Below, piece by piece: positions 53,833-62,516 of a stretch of 64,000 nt of DNA. The stretch comes from Alicyclobacillus sacchari (GTDB taxonomy: Bacteria; Bacillota; Bacilli; Alicyclobacillales; Alicyclobacillaceae): NCBI RefSeq assembly GCF_004366795.1, contig NZ_SORF01000002.1, positions 62,001 to 126,000 of the forward strand. The letters are read 5' to 3'. How positions within the stretch are numbered: position 1 is the stretch's first letter; each line of letters starts with the position of its first letter. The translations under genes and the position numbers were made by a program. The notes under the pieces are model-generated. The model was not told the origin of the DNA. It was given only the letters and a program-made list of their open reading frames with translations, and did no database searches.

Positions 53833-54797
53833 AGTCGATTTCCATCGTTTGCATTGTCGGGCCTACGGCAATTGGCAAGAGCGAGCTTGCGGTTGTAGTG
53901 GCCAAACGGTATGGCGGCGAGGTGGTCTCGGCCGACTCGATGCAGGTGTACCGCGGCATGGATATAGGCACAGCAAAGTTGACCAAGGAGGAGATGGAGG
54001 GTGTTGAACACCATCTGATTGACGTTGTGGACCCTGCGGACACCTATACGGCTGCGCGCTGGAAACATGCTGCCGATGCAGTTATCGTAGACATTGCAGG
54101 ACGTGGCCATTTGCCCGTCGTCTGCGGCGGAACCGGCCTGTATATTCGCGCGCTCACAGACGATCTCGATTTTATCAAGGCCCCGGAGACGGCTGAGAGC
54201 CGTACGCATTGGCAGCGATATCTCGCCGAGCACGGCGCGTTCGCTCTGTATGAAGCACTGCGCGAGCGCGACCCGGAGCGGGCGCAGCAGTTGCATCCGA
54301 ACGATGTCAAACGCGTCATTCGGGCTCTTGAGGTGGCCGATGCGGCCGCTGCTCCGATGTCTGCACGTTATGACTGGTCCGTCCGCAGTGGACGTTATCA
54401 CACGCTCATCATTGGCCTCACCATGGAGCGAGAGGCGTTATACCGCCGTGTCGATCAGCGCGTGTTGCAGATGTGGAAAGCCGGCCTTCCGAGCGAGGTG
54501 CGGCGCATGTTGGCGGCAGGCGTCTTACCGCATGCCACATCGCTGCAGGCCATTGGTTACAAAGAAGTGGTTGCCATGCTGGCTGGGGAGGTTGGGGAAG
54601 AGGAGACGATTGCGACGATTCAGCGCAATACCAGGCGCTTTGTCAAGCGGCAGTTGTCTTGGTTTCGGCGCGATCCGCGCGTGGTTTGGTTCGAAAAGAC
54701 GGCATCTGGCGACTTTGCGTCCGGGGAAGAAGCGCGTTTGTGGAACACGATCGACGAGTTTTTGAAGGAGAATTCACAATCTCCCCCGAATACATAA
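53829..54797 (+). CDS. miaA: tRNA dimethylallyltransferase MiaA
   Basis: 322 residues from the ATG at 53829 with GGAGGAA upstream. The P-loop GPTAIGKS is at 11-18, followed by VSADSMQVYRGMDIGTAK and PVVCGGTGLYIRALTD, all MiaA signatures. It adds a dimethylallyl group to A37 of tRNAs reading UNN codons, the substrate of MiaB. It ends 30 bp before hfq. Length is typical. Confidence 0.97.
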   Translation: MKSISIVCIVGPTAIGKSELAVVVAKRYGGEVVSADSMQVYRGMDIGTAKLTKEEMEGVEHHLIDVVDPADTYTAARWKHAADAVIVDIAGRGHLPVVCGGTGLYIRALTDDLDFIKAPETAESRTHWQRYLAEHGAFALYEALRERDPERAQQLHPNDVKRVIRALEVADAAAAPMSARYDWSVRSGRYHTLIIGLTMEREALYRRVDQRVLQMWKAGLPSEVRRMLAAGVLPHATSLQAIGYKEVVAMLAGEVGEEETIATIQRNTRRFVKRQLSWFRRDPRVVWFEKTASGDFASGEEARLWNTIDEFLKENSQSPPNT

Positions 54798-54827
54798 TAG
54801 ACCTGCAGAATGGAGTGTGAACGAACA

Positions 54828-55088
54828 ATGTCCAAAACCCCGCTGAATATTCAAGATACATTTTTGAATCAGGTTCGCAAAGACCGCATTCCGGTCATTG
54901 TGTATCTCGTCAACGGCTTTCAAATCCGTGGCGTTGTGCGCGCATTCGACAATTTTACCATTGTTGTGGAGGCGGACGGCAAGCAGCAGATGATTTACAA
55001 ACATGCCATCTCGACGTTCATTCCGATGCGCCAAGTTACCTTGACGCAATCAGAAAATACTGGCGATGGTGATGCGGGACATGCTTGA
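54828..55088 (+). CDS. hfq: RNA chaperone Hfq
   Basis: 86 residues from the ATG at 54828. Sm1 is in NIQDTFLNQVRKDRIPVIVYL, and the Sm2 motif is IYKHAISTFIP. Hfq forms a hexamer that binds A/U-rich RNA and small RNAs. The conserved miaA-hfq order confirms it. The acidic tail (QSENTGDGDAGHA) is short, as in other Gram-positive Hfq proteins. Confidence 0.97.
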   Translation: MSKTPLNIQDTFLNQVRKDRIPVIVYLVNGFQIRGVVRAFDNFTIVVEADGKQQMIYKHAISTFIPMRQVTLTQSENTGDGDAGHA

Positions 55089-55131
55089 TGCCTCATGCGG
55101 CACGAACGTGAATTCTTTGTCGACGGGATAG

Positions 55132-55161
55132 TTGACAAAGGAGACCTTCGTGTGTTAATTT
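55132..55161 (+). promoter_or_regulatory. Promoter of the tRNA cluster
   Basis: Perfect -35 TTGACA (55132-55137), 18 bp, -10 TAATTT (55156-55161), about 19 bp before the first tRNA. Confidence 0.6.
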
Positions 55162-55179
55162 AATACCTGTCGCCACGGT

Positions 55180-55255
<76 letters not shown>

Positions 55256-55260
55256 GTTTT

Positions 55261-55345
55261 GGAGGGATACCAAAGTGGCCAAATGGGGCGGACTGTAAAT
55301 CCGTTGCGGAATGCTTCGAAGGTTCGAATCCTTCTCCCTCCACCA
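55261..55345 (+). tRNA. tRNA-Tyr (anticodon GTA)
   Basis: 85 nt with the long variable arm of tRNA-Tyr. Acceptor GGAGGGA pairs with TCCCTCC, anticodon loop CTGTAAA gives GTA, CCA encoded. Confidence 0.97.
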
Positions 55346-55351
55346 ATTCAT

Positions 55352-55427
55352 AGGGGCGTAGTTCAGCTGGTAGAACGGCGGTCTCCAAAACCGCATGTCG
55401 TGGGTTCGAATCCTGCCGCCCCTGCCA
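55352..55427 (+). tRNA. tRNA-Trp (anticodon CCA)
   Basis: 76 nt. Acceptor AGGGGCG pairs with CGCCCCT, anticodon loop CTCCAAA gives CCA, 3' CCA encoded. Confidence 0.97.
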
Positions 55428-55437
55428 AGTTTCATTT

Positions 55438-55513
55438 GGGGGTATAGCTCAGCTGGGAGAGCACCTGCCTTGCAAGCAGGGGGTCGTCGGTTCGAATCCG
55501 TCTACCTCCACCA
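55438..55513 (+). tRNA. tRNA-Ala (anticodon TGC)
   Basis: 76 nt. Acceptor GGGGGTA pairs with TACCTCC (one G-T pair), anticodon loop CTTGCAA gives TGC, CCA encoded. Confidence 0.96.
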
Positions 55514-55518
55514 AATGT

Positions 55519-55593
55519 TCCTCGATAGCTCAGCGGTAGAGCATCCGGCTGTTAACCGGAGGGTCGTAGGTTCGAATCCTACTCGGGGAGCCA
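55519..55593 (+). tRNA. tRNA-Asn (anticodon GTT)
   Basis: 75 nt. Acceptor TCCTCGA pairs with TCGGGGA, anticodon loop CTGTTAA gives GTT, CCA encoded. Confidence 0.96.
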
Positions 55594-55605
55594 TTTTTAT
55601 GTATT

Positions 55606-55681
55606 GCTCCCATAGCTCAGTTGGCAGAGCGCATCCATGGTAAGGATGAGGTCACCAGTTCAAGCCTGGTTGGGAGCTCCA
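55606..55681 (+). tRNA. tRNA-Thr (anticodon GGT)
   Basis: 76 nt. Acceptor GCTCCCA pairs with TGGGAGC, anticodon loop ATGGTAA gives GGT (reads ACC/ACU), T-loop is TTCAAGC, CCA encoded. Second Thr isoacceptor in the cluster. Confidence 0.95.
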
Positions 55682-55685
55682 CAAC

Positions 55686-55758
55686 GGGCGTTTAGCTCAG
55701 TTGGGAGAGCATCTGCCTTACAAGCAGAGGGTCGGCGGTTCGAGCCCGTCAACGCCCA
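55686..55758 (+). tRNA. tRNA-Val (anticodon TAC), 3' CCA not encoded
   Basis: 73 nt. Acceptor GGGCGTT pairs with AACGCCC, anticodon loop CTTACAA gives TAC. The discriminator A is followed by TCA instead of CCA, so this one must be completed by CCA-adding enzyme, unlike the other six. Confidence 0.95.
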
Positions 55759-55776
55759 TCATATGGAATTCGGGAA

Positions 55777-55803
55777 AACCTCTTGTCGAACAAGGGGTTT
55801 TTT
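55777..55803 (+). terminator. Terminator of the tRNA cluster
   Basis: AACCTCTTGT (55777-55786) pairs with ACAAGGGGTT (55790-55799), one G-T pair, CGA loop, then a run of T. It lies only about 35 bp before the next gene. Confidence 0.9.
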
Positions 55804-55836
55804 GTTTTGCTAAGCTGGAATCAAGGAGGGATGCAA

Positions 55837-56625
55837 GTGAATCCGCTTATCGTCGAAACGCAGGATGGCGTTCGTACACTGACGCTCAACAGGCCTGAGC
55901 GTCTAAATGCCATCAATGATCAATTGAGTTCCGAGTTGATCCAGGCATTGGAGGAGGCGTCCGTTGACGATCAAGTCCGTGTCGCCGTCATTACGGGCAG
56001 TGGACGCGGCTTTTGCGCTGGTCTTGACCTTGTGGATTTTTCACAGACCCATTCATCCGCTACTTCCCGGTACAATCAATTGGATGAATTGGGCTGGGTG
56101 GGTCGTCAAGCGTTGGCGATCGCGCACTGTGATAAACCCGTCATCGCCGCGATCAACGGGATTGCAGCCGGTGCAGGACTGGCGCTATCACTCGCTTGTG
56201 ACATACGGTTCATGTCAGCGAGTGCAAAGGTAACAACGGGGTATATCCGGCGTGGTCTTAGCCCTGACGCGGGAATGACTTATTTTCTACCGCGGTTGGT
56301 CGGACAAGCAAAGGCTGCCGAATGGATCTTAACGGGGCGGGACATCTACCCTGAGGAAGCAGAGCGAACTGGATTGGTGAACAGGATGTTTCCCGATGCA
56401 GAGTTTTACGATCAGGTTATGAAATTTGCTGGGGAACTGGCGTCCGGACCGCCGATTGCGATGACGCTTTCGAAAAGATTGCTGGTTGCCAGCCAAGATG
56501 CGGATCTGACGACCATCCTAAAACAAGAGTACGCTTTCATTAAGCAATGCTTTGGTACCAAAGATGTTCAGGAAGGGGTTCAAGCTTTTGTTGAGAAAAG
56601 AGAGCCTGTCTTCCGAGGAGAATAA
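55837..56625 (+). CDS. Enoyl-CoA hydratase/isomerase family protein
   Basis: 262 residues from the GTG at 55837, seven bases after AAGGAGG; an ATG at 55831 is too close to that site. It has a crotonase fold: RPERLNAIND near 19, oxyanion-hole segments GRGFCAGLDLVDF and INGIAAGAGLALSLACDIRF. The catalytic stretch LSPDAGMTYFLPRLVG has Asp where classical hydratases have Glu, as in the PaaG isomerase group. It acts on acyl-CoA thioesters; the pathway cannot be told because no other fatty-acid genes are nearby. A terminator follows. Confidence 0.87.
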   Translation: MNPLIVETQDGVRTLTLNRPERLNAINDQLSSELIQALEEASVDDQVRVAVITGSGRGFCAGLDLVDFSQTHSSATSRYNQLDELGWVGRQALAIAHCDKPVIAAINGIAAGAGLALSLACDIRFMSASAKVTTGYIRRGLSPDAGMTYFLPRLVGQAKAAEWILTGRDIYPEEAERTGLVNRMFPDAEFYDQVMKFAGELASGPPIAMTLSKRLLVASQDADLTTILKQEYAFIKQCFGTKDVQEGVQAFVEKREPVFRGE

Positions 56626-56718
56626 AGACACATCTGAATTGAGCAACGATCTAGGAGAAGCGAGTGCCGCCTGTCGGTTCTAGTGCGTAAGCATCAAGCC
56701 AGCTTCAGATGATGATGG

Positions 56719-56760
56719 ACCTCCCCGTTCTTGTACAAACAAGCAACGAGGGAGGTTTTT
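56719..56760 (+). terminator. Rho-independent terminator after the enoyl-CoA hydratase gene
   Basis: ACCTCCC (56719-56725) pairs with GGGAGGT (56750-56756); inner GTT/AAC and CTTG/CAAG pairs extend it; it runs into TTTTT. Confidence 0.85.
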
Positions 56761-56901
56761 ACATGTCCGGTCTGGGTTCATATTGGACAATACCTGCACA
56801 TGATGTGGCATGGACGGTTGTTGGGTGTGGCTATTTGTGTATACCGCAGTGGGAATTGCGTGCATATAATCCGCTATGTCGCAGTGTTTGGAGGGAACAT
56901 T

Positions 56902-57153
56902 GTGGTTCAACCACCGCAAACGCAGCAATCCTGGATACGCGCAGAAGAATCCGCGAGGCATGGAGTCTTCGTATTTTTAATCCTTCTGACCTTGGCCAAC
57001 CTCGATATCATGGCGCGCGCGACGCGGAAGGAACAAGAGAATGCGACAAGAGAGTGGGTTGCGTGGGGCGTGGTATTCGTGCTCCTAGCGTTTTTTATCA
57101 TCGTTCCGGAACAAGAACAGATACAGGCTAGGGCGGGGACGCCTGGTCGCTGA
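56902..57153 (+). CDS. Small two-helix membrane protein
   Basis: 83 residues from the GTG at 56902, seven bases after GGAGG. A polar N-terminus with Gln and Pro is followed by two hydrophobic helices (about residues 22-38, HGVFVFLILLTLANLDIM, and about 50-67, WVAWGVVFVLLAFFIIV), joined by a charged loop. I recognise no family. It lies 86 bp upstream of the spoVAF-like gene in the same direction, so it may be a partner subunit. CATATAAT (56863-56870) upstream resembles sigma-E/sigma-A -10 boxes, without a clear -35. Confidence 0.65.
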   Translation: MVQPPQTQQSWIRAEESARHGVFVFLILLTLANLDIMARATRKEQENATREWVAWGVVFVLLAFFIIVPEQEQIQARAGTPGR

Positions 57154-57239
57154 GCCAGGCGCCCTGGATCACATACATAAAATGTCCTTCGAAATGGCAT
57201 GGATAAGACTTGAGAACGCCATTTGGAGGAATATGTGAT

Positions 57240-58742
57240 ATGCAGCAGTATGTCGAACCGGCTCCGACGCAACCAGTCAGCCGAAATCTGCAGGATAACG
57301 TCAATTATGTGAATCAGTTGCTTGGTATCGGTACAACATGGGACATTATGGCAAAGCCCTTCCGTTACGGCAAGCTGAACATGATGTCGTATGTGACAAA
57401 CGGATTTTTCCTGACGATGAACGTGGTCCTGATCCTTGACAGTTTTCATAAATGCGTCGAAGAGTTTGAACGACAGCACCAGGGCGAGGATTACACCATC
57501 GAAGACCTGGTTTTTTACTTGAATACGCACATCGATTTCGTGCAGGTTCAGGTGATTGACCAGATGTCGGACGCGGTGCGATTCATTCTATCCGGTCCCC
57601 TCGTCACCTTTATTGATGGTTACGACAAGGTGTTGAACATCGATACCCGCGTCTATCCGATGCGCGGAATTGCGCCGCCGATGATCGAGCGCGTCGTGCG
57701 CGGAAACCACGACGGATTCACGGAAACGATGCTTATGAACACGACGCTCATCCGACGTCGTTTGCGCGATCCAAGGCTGCGCAATGAGCTATATCAAGTG
57801 GGTGACAGGGGACAGACGGACGTCAGTTTAATGTATATCAAGGATGTTGCGGACGAAGATACGGTGGCCTCCATACGCGAGCTCATCCGTGGCGTCAAGA
57901 CGGGCGGCATGATGATGGGAGAGCAGCAGTTGGTCGATTTGATTGGCAAGGTCAAATGGAACCCGTATCCGATTGTTCGCTACACGGAGCGTCCAGACGT
58001 CGCAGCGACCGCACTCCTTGAGGGGCAAGTGTGCATTGTGGTCGACGCGACCGCGGAAGTCATCATCGCGCCTACGACGTTCTTTCAACACATTCAGCAC
58101 CCTCAGGAATATCATTCTTTCCCGCTCGTAGGTACCTATTTGCGTTGGGTCATCGCGATTGCTGTCTTTATGAGTATTTTTTTGCCAGGTGCGTTTTTGC
58201 TGGCAAACCAGCATCCAGGTGTGTTGCCGCATTGGGCACTGTTCTTTATGGCGACTCGAAACGATCCAATGCCACTATGGGCGGAGTTGTTACTCGCAGA
58301 ATTCGCTTTAGACGTTTTACGCTTTGCCGTCCTGAATACACCAGTGACCATGTCATCGGCTATTGGTATCGTATCGGCGTTGTTGTTTGGGCAATTTGCA
58401 ACCACGATCCATCTATTGCAACCGGAAGTCTTGGTGTATATGGGTTTTGTCATGATCTCGCAGTATGCGACAACGTCGTTTGAACTGGCGTCAGCCAACC
58501 AGTTGTCAAGGCTGTGGATCATGTTGTGGACGGCGGCACTCAATTGGGGCGGATTTATCATTGGTACCGCTACGTGGTTAGGGCTGCTTCTGTTCACGAA
58601 GTCGTTCGGGAAGCCATACTTGTGGCCTTTGATTCCATTCCGCTGGAAAAATGGTATGCGCGATCTGGTCGTCAGGTGGCCCAGTCAGGATCTGGGTGGC
58701 GTTCCCGAAATCCTTAAACGCAAGCGCGGGCGTGTGAAATAA
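57240..58742 (+). CDS. SpoVAF-like spore germination protein (GerA family)
   Basis: 500 residues from the ATG at 57240, nine bases after GGAGGA. An N-terminal cytoplasmic part (about 1-290) carries family signatures: ERVVRGNHDGFTETMLMNTTLIRRRLRDPRL near 150-180 and TDVSLMYIKDVAD near 193-205. The C-terminal part (about 298-460) has five or so membrane helices. These features resemble SpoVAF more than nutrient-receptor A subunits. SpoVAF works in the spore inner membrane in ion or DPA release during germination. No GerB/GerC or spoVA genes are adjacent, so it is an orphan. Confidence 0.82.
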   Translation: MQQYVEPAPTQPVSRNLQDNVNYVNQLLGIGTTWDIMAKPFRYGKLNMMSYVTNGFFLTMNVVLILDSFHKCVEEFERQHQGEDYTIEDLVFYLNTHIDFVQVQVIDQMSDAVRFILSGPLVTFIDGYDKVLNIDTRVYPMRGIAPPMIERVVRGNHDGFTETMLMNTTLIRRRLRDPRLRNELYQVGDRGQTDVSLMYIKDVADEDTVASIRELIRGVKTGGMMMGEQQLVDLIGKVKWNPYPIVRYTERPDVAATALLEGQVCIVVDATAEVIIAPTTFFQHIQHPQEYHSFPLVGTYLRWVIAIAVFMSIFLPGAFLLANQHPGVLPHWALFFMATRNDPMPLWAELLLAEFALDVLRFAVLNTPVTMSSAIGIVSALLFGQFATTIHLLQPEVLVYMGFVMISQYATTSFELASANQLSRLWIMLWTAALNWGGFIIGTATWLGLLLFTKSFGKPYLWPLIPFRWKNGMRDLVVRWPSQDLGGVPEILKRKRGRVK

Positions 58743-58765
58743 ATCAGAACGGCGGGACTTCACAT

Positions 58766-58797
58766 AACGGCGGGGTTTCGTACAGCCCCGCCGTTTT
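58766..58797. terminator. Two-way terminator between convergent genes
   Basis: AACGGCGGGG (58766-58775) pairs with CCCCGCCGTT (58786-58795), a perfect 10-bp stem, followed by TT on the plus strand and TATGTG on the minus strand. Confidence 0.8.
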
Positions 58798-58814
58798 CCG
58801 GATATGAAGGAACC

Positions 58815-59600
58815 TTAAAACATTCGTTTGACGGCCGACAAATGGTTGTACCAATACGATCCGGGGGCCACGCTGAGATAGCCAACTTTCGCAAGCCCGC
58901 CACCACATTGAATCATTTGGCCGTTGCCAATGTAAATGCCGACGTGCCCACCATCGTTAAAGCACAACAGGTCGCCTGGCTGCATGTCAGAAATCGGAAC
59001 TGGTGTGCCAACGGACTGATACTGCTTGATAGATGATGTCGTAAACGAATAGCCGAGGGCGTGATGGTACACATACTCTGCGAAGTTTGAGCAGTCAAAT
59101 CCATATTGCCCGCGATCTTCGTTGTGATCCAGCCTGTATGGTGTGCCTAACTTGCTTTGTGCAACTTGCAGAATAGCAGCAAATTTCGCGGAGTTTGAGG
59201 CGGTGACGGGCGCAATCGGCGTGATCGAGGGGTCGAGCGTCACGCCAGGTGGCAGAGTGAAAATCACTTGGTTTACGGATTTTGTGTAGTAGGACGTCGT
59301 GGTGATATATCCTGTTTTGCCATCGGGCGCCTGTACGTGATACCAATAGCGATTGCCGCCAGTCAAAAGTTTCAATTCAGTGCCTACAGGTTCCAGCTGA
59401 ATGCGGCCAGAATAGAGCTTTGGCTGTCGAATGATATAAGCACTATGCAGAACTTGCACAGCGGGTTGTGTGATGTTTTGCGCACTAGCGGTGGAAGTGC
59501 TTCCACCCCCCGCGGACGTGCTTGCCATAGCCACGGAAGTTCCCAGCGACAGAGCTGCACATGCGGCGACAATGGATGCGGATACGGCTTTAAGTTTCAT
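58815..59600 (-). CDS. Secreted NlpC/P60 peptidoglycan hydrolase
   Basis: 261 residues from an ATG with GGGAGG eight bases upstream. A signal peptide (about 1-26, ending SVAMA) is followed by an SH3-like segment (about 48-105, HSAYIIRQPKLYSGRIQL to TGYITTTSYY) and a C-terminal NlpC/P60 domain. Its probable nucleophile is Cys170 in GFDCSNFAEYV and its His is His219 in GGHVGIYIGNG; the third position appears to be Gln231. Such enzymes cleave D-gamma-glutamyl-diaminopimelate bonds in the wall. It is monocistronic, convergent with the spoVAF-like gene. Confidence 0.9.
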   Translation of the reverse strand: MKLKAVSASIVAACAALSLGTSVAMASTSAGGGSTSTASAQNITQPAVQVLHSAYIIRQPKLYSGRIQLEPVGTELKLLTGGNRYWYHVQAPDGKTGYITTTSYYTKSVNQVIFTLPPGVTLDPSITPIAPVTASNSAKFAAILQVAQSKLGTPYRLDHNEDRGQYGFDCSNFAEYVYHHALGYSFTTSSIKQYQSVGTPVPISDMQPGDLLCFNDGGHVGIYIGNGQMIQCGGGLAKVGYLSVAPGSYWYNHLSAVKRMF

Positions 59601-59903
59601 GCAAAGTGCCTCCCTTAATCCTTGGCTGGTATCGATGGATGCCAAATGGAAACCCAATCATCCATCCCATTCCTTCTACGGATCTCTAGCATTCATGTTG
59701 GGATTCTAAGATCCGATTTCCTTTACGATCATAGCATGCGTATAACTTTCATGGGATATATAAATGGTAGAATGAGAGGGAATGTGAGGATCATTTTCCT
59801 CTGCGTCGTTTCCGTGAACTTTGGGGTCGGCCGCGCCGCGATGGTGATGTTCCGCAGAGAATTCGGTATAGTGGTCATGATGGACATTTTGGAGGTGGCA
59901 TGT
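59601..59903. other. Divergent intergenic region between the P60 hydrolase and galE
   Basis: No gene is seen in these 303 bases. On the minus strand an extended -10 TGCTATGAT (59728-59736) could drive the hydrolase gene with a leader of about 120 nt. On the plus strand TAGAAT (59768-59773) and TATAGT (59867-59872) are possible -10 boxes for galE, both without a good -35. Confidence 0.4.
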
Positions 59904-60914
59904 TTGATACTGGTAACTGGAGCAGCTGGATATATCGGATCGCATACATGCGTTTCGCTGTTGGAGGCAGGGTTCGATATCGTCGCGATCGACAATTTTG
60001 CCAACAGCAAGCCCGAGGCACTTTCGCGCGTGCAGGAGATTACCGGTAAGACGTTTTCGATACATAGTGTGGACATGCTTGATGCGAAGGCTTTGGATGC
60101 CGTCTTCGCCGAGGAAAACATGGAAGCGGTCATTCATTTTGCAGGACTCAAGGCAGTTGGCGAATCGGTTGCACAGCCGCTGCGCTACTATGAAAACAAC
60201 CTCGTCAGCACCATCAATCTGTGCAAGTCGATGAAAAAGCACCACGTGAACAAGATTGTCTTCAGTTCGTCGGCGACTGTATATGGTGCGCAAGAACAAG
60301 TTCCGCTGCGCGAGGATATGCCAATTGCGCCAGTCAATCCGTACGGGCAGACGAAGGCGATGATCGAACAAATATTGCGTGATATAGCTGTGGCGGACGA
60401 TCAATTTGGTGCCGCGCTGCTCCGGTATTTCAACCCCGTGGGTGCACATGGGAGCGGCCGGATCGGGGAGGATCCACAAGGAATTCCGAACAATCTGGTG
60501 CCGTATGTCGCGCAGGTAGCTGTGGGCAAACGCGCAGAATTGACCGTCCATGGCGGCGATTACGACACGCCGGATGGGACCGGCATTCGCGATTACATCC
60601 ATGTGATGGACTTGGCAGAGGGTCACGTAAAAGCCTTGTCTTGGGTGCTGAACCACACCGGTGCGGAGGCGTTCAATCTCGGCACCGGAAAGGGCTCAAG
60701 CGTTCTTGAAGTTGTTCACGCGTTTGAGCAGGCTTCCGGCGTACGCATTCCTTATCACATCGGTCCTCGCCGGCCGGGCGACGCGGCGCGCAGTTTTGCG
60801 GATCCAAGCAAGGCGCAGCAGGTACTCGGTTGGCGCGCCACGAAGACACTGGACGACATGTGTGCCGACACATGGAAGTGGCAGAAGCAGAACCCCAACG
60901 GCTACGGCGAATGA
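59904..60914 (+). CDS. galE: UDP-glucose 4-epimerase GalE
   Basis: 336 residues from the TTG at 59904, eight bases after GGAGGTGG; the conserved N-terminus ILVTGAAGYIGSHT starts here, and an upstream in-frame ATG (59881) would add eight residues. The NAD-binding GxxGxxG and the catalytic Tyr/Lys of NPYGQTKAM are visible, as is the terminal GWRATKTLDDM. It interconverts UDP-glucose and UDP-galactose for wall or coat polysaccharides. A flippase gene runs toward it from the other strand, 15 bp apart at the stops. Confidence 0.95.
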   Translation: MILVTGAAGYIGSHTCVSLLEAGFDIVAIDNFANSKPEALSRVQEITGKTFSIHSVDMLDAKALDAVFAEENMEAVIHFAGLKAVGESVAQPLRYYENNLVSTINLCKSMKKHHVNKIVFSSSATVYGAQEQVPLREDMPIAPVNPYGQTKAMIEQILRDIAVADDQFGAALLRYFNPVGAHGSGRIGEDPQGIPNNLVPYVAQVAVGKRAELTVHGGDYDTPDGTGIRDYIHVMDLAEGHVKALSWVLNHTGAEAFNLGTGKGSSVLEVVHAFEQASGVRIPYHIGPRRPGDAARSFADPSKAQQVLGWRATKTLDDMCADTWKWQKQNPNGYGE

Positions 60915-60929
60915 CTGCCCAGATGGGAT

Positions 60930-62516
60930 TCAGGTGAGGAAAGGCATGCGCCCCATGGCATGTGCCAGCAAAGGCCCGATAAACGGGATCTTCACCAATT
61001 GCTCCGGGCGTGCGATCCGCAAGTATACCGCGACGATTAAGTATACGAGGATACCGATAATCCCGGAGCAAACGACCTGCAACCACGGCGTGGCCAATCG
61101 AAACGCGTGCTGCACTTCGTGGATCGGAATGGACGCCGCGGCTGCAGCAATCAGCATTTTCCCGATGTTCGTAAAGTTGATCCACAATGCCACGTAGCGG
61201 CGTACGCACAGGATGCTGAGCATGCAGCTGACGATCCCGCTGATCGCCACGGCGGTCGCCACACCATAAATGCCATCGTGTGCAATGGCGACAAAGTAGT
61301 AGATGCCGGCGATCCGGATTGCACTTGTAACTACAGAGATGAAGGTCGAGACGACAGCTTTGTTCAGCCCTTGCAGAACCGCTGAGAGCGGGTCGAGCAC
61401 GTACAAGAACGCACAAGTCGGTGCTACATATGCGAGAAGCTCACCAGCGAGCCGATCGCGATAAATCGTGAGTGCAGCGTCGTGCCCGGCGAGCATGAAG
61501 AACATCATCGCTGGAAATGCGATGAACGCCGTGGCTTGCACGGCTTGGTTGAGGCGGCGCGTCACCAAGCGTCCATCCCGCAATGCGGCGGCTTCGGACA
61601 CGGCGGGTATGACAACGGACGAAATGGCGGACGAGAGCACAGTCGGCAAGAACAAGAGTTCCATCGCCATTGCGAAGGCTCCGTACAAGGTCGTCGCGGA
61701 GGTTTTGGCGATGCCAGAGGCGGCAAAAGCGGCGTACATGACGGCCGGCTCTGCTGCGAATGCGACAATTCCAATGACATTCGTCATGGTTGTCGGCGCT
61801 GCAACTGCAGCGAGATCGCGGACGACGCCGCCTGCCTGTGCCGCGCTTGCCGATTGCCGCGCCATACCCTCGGGAGAGAGTGCATGTCGATCGCGGCGTA
61901 TGTATTTCCAGAGCATGAACAGGTAACCGGCCGTTTCGCCAAGACCTGCCCCAATCATGATCGCCAGCGCCCCATAGGCAATTCCGTAATGATTCAACCA
62001 AATGACGAGCGGGATCGTCGCGGCGGTGCGAACGGCCGTTTCGACGACCCATGCGGCAGCTGGCGGGGTCTGATTTTGAATCCCCATGTAATACCCAGCC
62101 ATCACGGAAGATAAACAAACGACCGGGATCCGAAACATTGCGCCAATGAACGCCGGGATTGCGCGCGCATCGAGCCAGTGGCGCCCGATGTCGGGCGCGA
62201 TCGCCAAGGCGGCAATGCAAACGCCGGTCGATAGGATGAGCACTGTGGCGTTCGCGATTCGCCACGCTTTTCGGGCTTTCCCATAACGGCCGAGCGCCAG
62301 GTTCTCTGCGATCACCTTCGAGAGAGCGGGCGGGAGGGCGAACGTTGAGATCGTTAAAAGAAAAAAGAACAGCGGGTTAATCGTCTGAAACAGCCCAAAA
62401 CCTTGAGCCCCTAACTGGCGGGCGATCACAATCTGAATGGTCATTGCCATCGCCTTGGTTGCAACGCCTGCTGCGGCCATCACGACGGCGCCTTGAAGAA
62501 ACGACTGTTTTGGCAT
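60930..62516 (-). CDS. SpoVB-like polysaccharide/lipid flippase
   Basis: 528 residues of the MOP/MATE-like exporter superfamily with about 14 membrane helices. It starts PKQSFLQGAVVMAAAGVATK and has GVNR-like segments such as LGAQGFGLFQTINPLFFFLL and VLSSAISSVVIPAVSEAAA typical of the SpoVB/MurJ-related branch. SpoVB is needed for spore cortex synthesis; other members move wall precursors. The start has GAAGGGAT upstream. CATACCTTA on the minus strand (62550-62558) fits the sigma-K/sigma-E type -10, but the -35 is not convincing. Family is sure; the exact role is inferred. Confidence 0.87.
   Translation of the reverse strand: MPKQSFLQGAVVMAAAGVATKAMAMTIQIVIARQLGAQGFGLFQTINPLFFFLLTISTFALPPALSKVIAENLALGRYGKARKAWRIANATVLILSTGVCIAALAIAPDIGRHWLDARAIPAFIGAMFRIPVVCLSSVMAGYYMGIQNQTPPAAAWVVETAVRTAATIPLVIWLNHYGIAYGALAIMIGAGLGETAGYLFMLWKYIRRDRHALSPEGMARQSASAAQAGGVVRDLAAVAAPTTMTNVIGIVAFAAEPAVMYAAFAASGIAKTSATTLYGAFAMAMELLFLPTVLSSAISSVVIPAVSEAAALRDGRLVTRRLNQAVQATAFIAFPAMMFFMLAGHDAALTIYRDRLAGELLAYVAPTCAFLYVLDPLSAVLQGLNKAVVSTFISVVTSAIRIAGIYYFVAIAHDGIYGVATAVAISGIVSCMLSILCVRRYVALWINFTNIGKMLIAAAAASIPIHEVQHAFRLATPWLQVVCSGIIGILVYLIVAVYLRIARPEQLVKIPFIGPLLAHAMGRMPFLT

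Noticed and set aside
55259-55643. Open frames across the tRNA genes
   Set aside because: They translate tRNA-Tyr, -Trp, -Ala and -Asn sequence (a common annotation artefact) and have no independent support.
56764-57131. Alternative frame overlapping the small two-helix protein
   Set aside because: It starts inside the preceding terminator hairpin, and its sequence is Trp/Cys-rich without any motif; the overlapping frame from 56902 has a better ribosome-binding site and clear membrane helices.
59601-59730. Cyclic-di-AMP (ydaO-type) riboswitch before the NlpC/P60 gene
   Set aside because: Such switches often precede wall hydrolases, but the leader is short and the conserved G-rich and GAATC elements are not present.
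59706-60656. Minus-strand frame opposite galE
   Set aside because: It is the antisense of a well-conserved gene with no ribosome-binding site or family match.
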